From the NCBI GenBank assembly GCA_021732845.1, contig JAKFUF010000043.1:1207-42111 (forward strand): a stretch of 40,905 nt of DNA, written 5' to 3'. A model generated the notes under the pieces. That model ran no database searches. It worked only from the letters and a program-made list of their open reading frames with translations, and was not told the origin of the DNA. Origin of the DNA: Planctomycetaceae bacterium (GTDB lineage Bacteria; Planctomycetota; Planctomycetia; Planctomycetales; Planctomycetaceae). The position numbers were made by a program, and so were the translations under genes. Shown here one piece after another: positions 34,577-40,905 of this stretch. Every line of letters begins with the position of its first letter. The first letter of the stretch is position 1.

Positions 34577-37500
34577 TCACTTTTCCGTGCCGGCGGCGGG
34601 CACTTTCTGGGTTTTGGCGATTTCCTTGAAGTACAGTTTGATCAGCCGCGCATAATCGCTGCTCGGCTTCTTGGCCGCCGCCTGCAGGATTTCTGTCTGC
34701 AGTTCGCCGGGCAGTTCGCCCCAGCGGCGACCAGTCGACTTCTTCACCGCCGCCTCCAGTTGCTGCATGTCCGCCGGCTGTGGCTCGCCGGAAGCCACGC
34801 CTCCACCGCCCGGCTGCGAGGACGGCTTTCCGTCCGCGCTGGCAGGTGCCGGTTGTGTTCCACCCCGGCGTTGCGACCGCTGGGCGGCTTTCTGGAGAGA
34901 CTCTGACGCCTGCCGCAGGGTTTCTGCCGCCTCGGCCAGAGGGTCGGCCGGTGCGGGCTGGGCCTGTCCGGTCGGCTTGCCAGAACCCATCCGTGCCGGT
35001 TGACCCTGTTGTCCCGGCTGGCCTTGTCCCGGCTGACCTTGTCCCGGCTGACCTTGTCCCGGCTGACCTTGTCCCGGTTGACCCGATTGACGGGGCTTCA
35101 TCCCCTCTGCACCGCCCTGATCAGGCTGACCGGTCCCTTGCCCCTCACCGCCCGACGGGCTGGTGCTTGGCGATTGTCCTTCGCCCGGCATTGAACCCGG
35201 TTCCATCCCGCTGGGAGCGGCTTGTGGTTTGGCCCCATCTGCAGAGGCACTCGACCGTTCGGCCGCCCCTGGCTTCTCTGCCATGCCAGGTTCGCCCGCA
35301 GTGGCCGGTTCTCCGGAATTCGCCGGAGGTTTCTGTCCGGTGGCATTGTCGCTTTGCGTCTGTCGGCTGGCCTCCAGTTTCTCTTGAGCCTCCCGCAACT
35401 GATCCAGTGCGTCGGTGACATCGTCGGCAACTTGCGGCGGAACGTCGGGAGTTTTTGTAGGTGACTTCCCCGCGCCTGTGGCTGCCTCTTCGGCGGCCTG
35501 CCGCAGTGACTTCGTGGCTTGCTCCGAGGCCGCCGCCGCCTCCTCGGGATTCCCCTGTTGTGTGGCTTGAGCTGCCTCTGAAAGCTGCTCTGACGCCTTG
35601 GAGGCCGACTGCTTCGCCGCCTCGCTGCTCTTGCTGGCGGGTTGATCATCCAGTGGCTGAGAACCCAGCGATTCCGCCGCGCGGTCGAGTTTCTCCGCCA
35701 GTGCCTGGGCTGCCTCTGCCCGCTGCTGCTGCGGACTCGGCTGTGCCGGAGTCGATTGGGGGGAAGCGGGTTGAGCTGGTTCTTCAGTGGTTGCCGTGGC
35801 TGGAGCCTGACCCTCTGGAGAACTCATGGGGGGCTGACTGGCCTCGGCCTGAGCCTTGGCCGCCTCTTGACGGGCGGCGTCCACCTGTTGCTGCAGGTCG
35901 CGCTGTGCCTGGGCCAGTTCACGCGCCTGTTGCGCCTGAGCGGGTGAATTTGCCGGTGGCTCGGAAGCCATGGCTTCTGCCTGTTCTTGCACCTCACGCA
36001 ATGAGTCCGCCGCGTCTTTCTGTGCGGTTTGAGCCTCGGTCGCCGCGCCACGTTCCAAGGCAGATTGAGCCTCGGCCAGCTTCTGCAGGGCTTCCGCTCG
36101 TTCCAGCGGAGCCACAGACTTGGGAAGCTCATTGGCCGCCTGTGTCAGTTGCTCCTGTTGATCGGCCAGGTCGTCGAGGTGCTCAGCCAGTTCCTGGGGT
36201 GTGGCCTGTGGCTTCTCGGCCGCCTTTTTCTCGGTCTCCTGCCGCACCGCATCTTGTTTCTGCGCCAGGTCGGCAGCCGCCTTCGCAGCCGCCGCTGCGG
36301 CCTGCTGCTGTGGCGAACCGGGCGACGATGGTTCTCCATGTTGGCCCTCGGGTGAGGAATCGTTCTCGGGCTGGCCCTCAGCGGGTGCTTGAGGTTGTGA
36401 ACCCCTGGCCGCCTGTGCGAGGGCGTTCAACGCCTGCGAGGCTGCTTCGACTGCCTGTTTGGCGGAGTCCGCATTTTCGGGCTTGGGTCCGGCGGAATTC
36501 TCGCCAAGTTTGGAGGCGGCGGTTTCCAACGCCTGCCTGGCGGCTTGCTGCTGCGGCCCTGAAGCCGGCAGATCGAGCGCGGCGGCGGACTTGGCCAATG
36601 CTTGCACTTGTTCGGCCAGAGACTTCAACGTCTCGCTCCGCTCCGGGCTTTCTGGCTGGGACAGGCCCTCGTTGGCGGCCTTCGCCAATGCCTCCTGTTG
36701 CTTCTGAAGATTGGCCACATCCTCATCGACGGAATGACCTTCGAGCCGCTTTTGAAGCTTGGCCAGAGCCTGCTCGGCTTCGGCCTGAGACTGCTTGGCC
36801 TTGGCCTCATCGGGCTGCTGTAGGTCCGTGGCTGCCTGGGTGCTCCGCTGAACAGCCTGTTCCAGTTCGCGCTGGGCGTCCACCGGGTCAATGGCGGCCG
36901 CGTCCCGGGCGATCTGCTCCTGCCGCTTGACCAGCGACTCTTGCGCCTCTTTGTTTTGCGGGTCGGCTGCCGCCGCATCCTTTCGCAACTGTTCTTGTTG
37001 CTGCCGCAGTTCCGCGACCTTTTGGGCGGCCTGCTCACGGCGCTGGGCTGTCGGCGGAATGGCTGCCGCCAAATCGTCCAAGGCAGATTCCGCCTGCTTC
37101 GAGGCGGCTGCGGCCTGTTGAGCCTCGCCTGCCAGAAGTTTGTCCAACGCCTCGGCGGATTGATTGAGCGCCTGCTGTTGCTTTTCGCGGGCTGACGCGG
37201 GTGCATCAAGTTGTGCCACCCCGGCCTGGAGCGCGGCCTGCTCGACCGCCAGGGGCCGCAGGTGTTCCGCCCGCTGTTCGGCTGACTCTTCAGGCGGGGC
37301 GTTCTCTTCGGCTTCAGCAATCTTCTGCTGCAACTCAGCCTGCCGCTTGGCCAGTTCCTCCGCCGCCGCGTGGGGATCGCTGGAGAGCGATTCGTTCTTC
37401 TGCAGCGCCTCGGCAAGCTGCTCCAACTCCTTTGCAGCGGCCTCCTGAGCCGCGCTGGCCGCACCGAGGTTCCCCTTTTTCAAATTGTCCACCGCCTCCT

Positions 37501-40003
37501 GCAGGGCTGCCGGGTCCAACGGTTTTGCCTGCGTGCGCTTCGCCTGCTCGGCCGTCTCTTTTTGGAGTGCTTCAGCCTTGTGGGCCAGTTCCTGTTGTTG
37601 TTCGGCCAATGGAGCGGCACGTTCAGCTTGCTGCTTGGCCTGCTCCGCCAGGGCCTTTGCGAGCAAGTCCTCAGGCTCGGCGAGTTCGCGGGCCTGGCGC
37701 GACAACTCTGCCAGTCGGTCGCGCTGGCTCTGACGCGCGGCCTCAACCAGTTCCGGGTTCCGTTTGAGCAGGTCGGACAGCTTGTTGGTCAATTCCTGCC
37801 GCTTCTCTTCCAGTGCTTGCGCTTCGTCGTCCAGCGACTGCTGACGCGCCACCCGCTCATCCTCCGGGAGTGGCTCCTGGGTATTCTGAAGTTCCTTTTC
37901 AAATTCCTCCCGCCGATGCTGGAGGTTGGTCAATTCGGTGGCCAGATCCCCCGCCTGGTCGGCCAGCCGGTTCAATTCCAGCAGCTCCTGCTCCAGGGCG
38001 GCCAGTTTGTCAAATTTCTGCGACACCTCCGCCAGATGTTTGGCCGCCTGCTCCAGGGTCGCCCGGGCCTCGCCGAGCTGGTTCCGTTTCCGGCCCAGAT
38101 CCTTCATCGGCTTGGCGGCATCAATCTTTTTGGCGGCCTCGGGCAGCTCCTGCTTTCCAACGCCGCGCGTTTCCTCCGCCAGATTGCCAAACAGCGGGTG
38201 TTCGGCGAGCCGTTCGGCCATCAGTTCCGCCTGCTCGGCCGTCGCCTCCTGCTGCCGCGCGGCTTTCGGCAGTTCGTCGTCGCGTTCGAACGGTTCGTTC
38301 TGGCGACCGGCCGAATCTGCCGCCTTTTCCAGGGCGGCAACCTGTTCCACACCCGCCTGTACAGCCTTCTGCAGCGCCGCGAGTTCTTCCTTGAGGGCCT
38401 TCTGCTCCAGTTCCAGGTCACTCGAACCTGGTGGTTTGGCTTTGTTGCTGACCAGAATCACCCTTGGCTCAGACCAGACCTCCTGCGGTCCTGGTGCCGG
38501 CCGGCCATCTGCCGCCCGAACACGCCACGTCAGCGTCTCGCCATCTTTCGCGGAGATTGCCGCGAGGTCCAGCCGGAAACGGTGTTCAACTTTCGGACTG
38601 GATGGCTCCAAAGCCGGTCCGTCCACCTTCCCTTTGCGGCCGTCTGGGAATTCATAGTGCAGTTCAAGGGCAGCGATGCCCACGTCGTCGGTGGCCGTGA
38701 CCTCCACGGGAACAACATCGTCCGGCTTGGCTTCGACCGCCTGCGGGTCCCCAGAGACCTCCAGCTTCGGTGGCTGGTCGATCACCAGTTCCAGCAGCCG
38801 CTCGGGTTCCGTTGGATTCTCCAGCTTGTACTCGTCCACCAGCCGCATGGCAAATACGCCAGCGGCTTCGGCAGACCACTTGATTTCGGCTTCCAAACGG
38901 TCTTTGGAGAGGGGCAGCGGACCGGACGGGATTGCGCCAGGTTCACCGGGTTTGTCGCCCTTCCACAGCCACTCTGCCGATTGAACCGGCTTGTTGAACT
39001 TCACCTTCAGCGTGAGCGCACTATGCTCAAAGACTGGAATCTTGCCGGTCACGCCGTCGATCTTTTGTGGTGGGCGGCGCGTGTAGACTGGAGGCACCAT
39101 GGCGAGAGAAACGCTGGCGATGGACGGGGCATCCACAACATTCACAGCGTATTGCCGCGACTGCGCATTGGATTCGCGGACGGAAAAGCCAAACCCCTGA
39201 AAGACATGCGGCACCGTCGTGACGTAGTTGCCCGTCGCGGCATCGAACTCCATCCGCCGTTGGTCGTGGACCTTGCGGTCGGCCGTGGCCTGCCAGTCGA
39301 GCCTTACGATTTCGGGAAGTTTGGACTTGAAGAGCCGCCAGTGAGGAACAGCCCGCAGTTCGACATCTGAGCCACGGGCGACGGTGCGGTCGCCATTGGG
39401 CACTTCAAAGTACAGGTTGCTGACGCGGGCCAGGTTCTGCCAGGGAGCGGCAAACCGCTGCAGCAACTGCCGGTAGGAGGAGGACATGAAACCCGGCAGC
39501 ACCAGCAGCGCCACTGCCATGCCGCCCGCAATCATAGCCCGCCGCATCGGCTGGGTGGGTGCCGCGTCGGGAACCTGCAGGTCTGCCAGCCGGGTCTGCG
39601 TTTCTTCAACGAGCCACTCCCGCATCAGGGCTGACCCCTTCCAGGACTCCGGCTCGTCGTCGCTCATGAACTCGACGGTGGACAGCAGCGCTTCGTTCAA
39701 CTCCGGATGCGCCACCTCGACCAGGCGGGCCAGTTCCGGCAGCGTGTGGCGCTTCACCAGCGGGCGCCAAATGAAGGCCCACGCCGACAGTCCGGTACTG
39801 ATGCCGACCGCCCCCAGCAATCCGTAGCGCAGGGAGAGGGGTGCGTCGACGAGCATGTCGACCAGCAGCGACAGCAGGACAGAGGTGGCAAGGACCACGG
39901 CGGTCAATCCAAAGCCACGGCAGACGGCCAGCCAGCGGACCCGCCCGCTGAGCCGGTCCAAGCCACTGGTGAGATTCGCCGGCAAAACTTCCAGAGCAGG
40001 CAT
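34577..40003 (-). CDS. Giant DUF4175-like membrane protein with coiled-coil region
   Basis: 1808 residues from the ATG at 40003, with GAGGG about five bases upstream; the frame is open to 40123 but that leader lacks a site. Two hydrophobic segments (~20-75) and one near 155-170 are followed by a beta-rich part to ~560. Then over 900 residues of Gln/Ala/Glu/Lys-rich coiled coil come (ELAALQKAV, AEQAELMAERLAEHP, LQQKIAEAEEN). A low-complexity C-terminal linker holds GQPGQ repeats, and the end, WGELPGELQTEILQAA, is typical of planctomycete proteins of this type. The function is unknown; the architecture suggests a long envelope-spanning scaffold. Upstream repeats and downstream sigma/anti-sigma genes are the neighbours. 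Confidence 0.82.
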   Translation of the reverse strand: MPALEVLPANLTSGLDRLSGRVRWLAVCRGFGLTAVVLATSVLLSLLVDMLVDAPLSLRYGLLGAVGISTGLSAWAFIWRPLVKRHTLPELARLVEVAHPELNEALLSTVEFMSDDEPESWKGSALMREWLVEETQTRLADLQVPDAAPTQPMRRAMIAGGMAVALLVLPGFMSSSYRQLLQRFAAPWQNLARVSNLYFEVPNGDRTVARGSDVELRAVPHWRLFKSKLPEIVRLDWQATADRKVHDQRRMEFDAATGNYVTTVPHVFQGFGFSVRESNAQSRQYAVNVVDAPSIASVSLAMVPPVYTRRPPQKIDGVTGKIPVFEHSALTLKVKFNKPVQSAEWLWKGDKPGEPGAIPSGPLPLSKDRLEAEIKWSAEAAGVFAMRLVDEYKLENPTEPERLLELVIDQPPKLEVSGDPQAVEAKPDDVVPVEVTATDDVGIAALELHYEFPDGRKGKVDGPALEPSSPKVEHRFRLDLAAISAKDGETLTWRVRAADGRPAPGPQEVWSEPRVILVSNKAKPPGSSDLELEQKALKEELAALQKAVQAGVEQVAALEKAADSAGRQNEPFERDDELPKAARQQEATAEQAELMAERLAEHPLFGNLAEETRGVGKQELPEAAKKIDAAKPMKDLGRKRNQLGEARATLEQAAKHLAEVSQKFDKLAALEQELLELNRLADQAGDLATELTNLQHRREEFEKELQNTQEPLPEDERVARQQSLDDEAQALEEKRQELTNKLSDLLKRNPELVEAARQSQRDRLAELSRQARELAEPEDLLAKALAEQAKQQAERAAPLAEQQQELAHKAEALQKETAEQAKRTQAKPLDPAALQEAVDNLKKGNLGAASAAQEAAAKELEQLAEALQKNESLSSDPHAAAEELAKRQAELQQKIAEAEENAPPEESAEQRAEHLRPLAVEQAALQAGVAQLDAPASAREKQQQALNQSAEALDKLLAGEAQQAAAASKQAESALDDLAAAIPPTAQRREQAAQKVAELRQQQEQLRKDAAAADPQNKEAQESLVKRQEQIARDAAAIDPVDAQRELEQAVQRSTQAATDLQQPDEAKAKQSQAEAEQALAKLQKRLEGHSVDEDVANLQKQQEALAKAANEGLSQPESPERSETLKSLAEQVQALAKSAAALDLPASGPQQQAARQALETAASKLGENSAGPKPENADSAKQAVEAASQALNALAQAARGSQPQAPAEGQPENDSSPEGQHGEPSSPGSPQQQAAAAAAKAAADLAQKQDAVRQETEKKAAEKPQATPQELAEHLDDLADQQEQLTQAANELPKSVAPLERAEALQKLAEAQSALERGAATEAQTAQKDAADSLREVQEQAEAMASEPPANSPAQAQQARELAQAQRDLQQQVDAARQEAAKAQAEASQPPMSSPEGQAPATATTEEPAQPASPQSTPAQPSPQQQRAEAAQALAEKLDRAAESLGSQPLDDQPASKSSEAAKQSASKASEQLSEAAQATQQGNPEEAAAASEQATKSLRQAAEEAATGAGKSPTKTPDVPPQVADDVTDALDQLREAQEKLEASRQTQSDNATGQKPPANSGEPATAGEPGMAEKPGAAERSSASADGAKPQAAPSGMEPGSMPGEGQSPSTSPSGGEGQGTGQPDQGGAEGMKPRQSGQPGQGQPGQGQPGQGQPGQGQPGQQGQPARMGSGKPTGQAQPAPADPLAEAAETLRQASESLQKAAQRSQRRGGTQPAPASADGKPSSQPGGGGVASGEPQPADMQQLEAAVKKSTGRRWGELPGELQTEILQAAAKKPSSDYARLIKLYFKEIAKTQKVPAAGTEK
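35022..35081 (-). repeat. Four tandem copies of a 15-bp unit in the DUF4175-like gene
   Basis: CCTTGTCCCGGCTGA starts at 35022, 35037, 35052 and 35067 on the plus strand and encodes GQPGQ repeats on the minus strand. The last copy has one substitution. Copies this similar suggest recent slippage. Confidence 0.9.
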
Positions 40004-40332
40004 GGACACCCTCGTCCCGTTGAAAGCGGTCACCCTTCCCAAATTCTGAAACACCCATCCGCAGCCAAGGTGTTGCGCGAATTCTGCTTGGTGAAGTGTA
40101 CCGTGCCGGGTGCCGCGACCCAATCACGAACGAGCATCAAATCTCGGATCTATCTCGAATCTCGAATTTCACGGAATTCCGACAACGCTGTTTCGCTTTA
40201 ATTCCAGCGCCACTAACTAACCATTACCCCGGCACGAAAGAAACGCACGACTGAATCAACTTGGGAACCATCATGCTTCGTCGAGGGGCGTGTGGCTCGT
40301 GGTGCGACTTTTCGTGTGAGGACGACTCCGAC
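40004..40332. other. Upstream region of the DUF4175-like gene
   Basis: No gene is seen. It should contain the promoter of the large minus-strand gene, but no clear hexamers were identified. The run CGAATCTCGAATTTCACGG near 40153-40171 resembles the AT-rich inverted-repeat family at 5280-5422. Confidence 0.4.
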
Positions 40333-40708
40333 GACAGGCTGCTTTCGTGGCATCGGCTTGAGCCGGCTTGAGCCGACGCGGCCATCAACTGCCGAAAACC
40401 TGGTTGTGGACGCAAGTCCAAGCCACGGGTGCTGACAGGGGGCGCGAGACAGGCTGCTTCCGTAGCGTCGGCTTGAGCCGACGCGGCCATGACGAGCCGG
40501 CAACTTGGTTGTGGACTGAAGGCCACGCTACGGGTGCTGACAGGCGGCGCTCCCCGGAACCGACCCCTGATCCACCGGCGGGAAGGCGCAGCCGACGTTG
40601 GAACTGGCAGTCAGAGATAGGGGGCGCGAGACAGGCTGTTTTCGTAGCGTTGGCTTGAGCCGACACGGCCATGACGAGCCGGCAACTTGGCTGTGGACTG
40701 AAGTCGAA
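40333..40708. repeat. Three diverged copies of a dispersed repeat with GGCTTGAGCC palindrome
   Basis: Copies begin at about 40333, 40448 and 40630 with GACAGGCTG. Each carries CGGCTTGAGCCGACGCGGCC (GGCTTGAGCC is a palindrome-like core), then the GCCGGCAACTTGG / GCCGAAAACCTGG variants and GGTTGTGGAC; the first two end with ACGGGTGCTGACAGG. Copies A and B run head to tail with no gap; B and C are separated by ~70 bp. The third copy ends at the IS4-type transposase region. Short frames through these copies are not believed to be genes. Confidence 0.85.
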
Positions 40709-40739
40709 TGGCACTTAATCGGACCGATCTTATGGGGGG

Positions 40740-40905
40740 TTAATGCTTTGGCACGACGCGCTGACGTGTAAGGCGTTGTCGGGCCTTGGTGCGGGGCTCA
40801 GTCAAGTTCGGGAAGGGCTTGGGGCGGCGTTTTCTTGCCCGGGGTTCGACCCTGTCGGGACGATCCCCCACCACATGTTTGATGAGCGAGTCGGTCAGCG
40901 CCTTC
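40740..40905 (-). CDS. IS4-type transposase, C-terminal fragment (runs off the window)
   Basis: A frame open from the right edge to a TAA at 40742-40740 encodes the last ~54 residues of a transposase. KALTDSLIKHVVGDRPDRVE, PRARKRRPKPFP and NLTEPRTKARQRL match the conserved basic C-terminus (VGDRPGRVEPRAxKRRPKP) of IS4-family DDE transposases. The catalytic part lies outside the window, so intactness is unknown. The ATTAAGTGCCATTCGACTTC region (minus strand, ~40717-40698) is a candidate inverted-repeat end. Confidence 0.8.
   Translation of the reverse strand, partial: KALTDSLIKHVVGDRPDRVEPRARKRRPKPFPNLTEPRTKARQRLTRQRVVPKH

Noticed and set aside
37370-39370. 666-codon plus-strand frame opposite the DUF4175-like gene
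   Set aside because: Mirror of Gln/Ala/Glu-rich coding sequence on the other strand; no motif.

Overview
The window reads like a chromosomal segment of a planctomycete (Planctomycetota). That is inferred from gene families and layout, not from a marker gene; no rRNA or tRNA was recognised. The clues are an ABC exporter with fused GldF/GldG-like permease and a DUF4340 partner, a huge DUF4175-type coiled-coil membrane protein beside an ECF sigma/anti-sigma pair, a BlaI repressor paired with an M56 peptidase that carries a WD40 propeller, a Gly-rich secreted protein with LTxEQ motifs, a PQQ-type propeller protein and secreted esterases. The DNA is GC-rich, with G/C-biased third codon positions.

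Layout. Positions 1-1077 are a tandem array of a unit of about 295 bp, full of GAGTCAC hairpins, cut by the left edge. It is followed by about 500 bp without a convincing gene. Positions 1580-8171 (+) hold a likely transport operon: ABC ATPase, fused permease/GldG-like protein, DUF4340 protein with a long Lys/Pro/Ala/Glu-rich insert, and a small membrane protein. An unrecognised protein with an internal duplication lies at 8214-9155 (-). A long AT-rich inverted repeat precedes a histidine phosphatase (9714-10427, +), a three-part trypsin-like protease/LamG-like/SirB1-like protein and a PQQ-propeller membrane protein (to 14868). Convergent to these are a quinone oxidoreductase, a GT2 glycosyltransferase and ArgJ (14883-18256, -). 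A sugar isomerase/epimerase-like protein and the Gly-rich secreted protein follow (+, to 20467), ending in a strong hairpin.

Positions 20711-27125 (-) carry the M56-WD40 protein and its BlaI-type repressor. The repressor gene has a near-consensus promoter flanked by two similar operator-like dyads. Then come a PHB-depolymerase-like esterase, a small helical protein translationally coupled to a CE15-type esterase (27656-30462, -), and divergently an SPFH protein and a ribbon-helix-helix regulator (30646-31964, +) separated by an elaborate palindrome. A hypothetical protein, an anti-sigma factor, an ECF sigma factor and the 1808-residue DUF4175-like protein fill 31982-40003 (-). The right end has three diverged repeat copies and the C-terminus of an IS4-type transposase running off the edge.

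How the genes fit together: the first operon is a complete exporter (ATPase, permease, periplasmic partners). blaI plus the M56 gene form a proteolytic signalling pair. The sigma/anti-sigma pair is an envelope-type regulatory unit downstream of the DUF4175 gene. SPFH and RHH form a likely autoregulated pair. The rest is mainly secreted hydrolases and metabolic genes.
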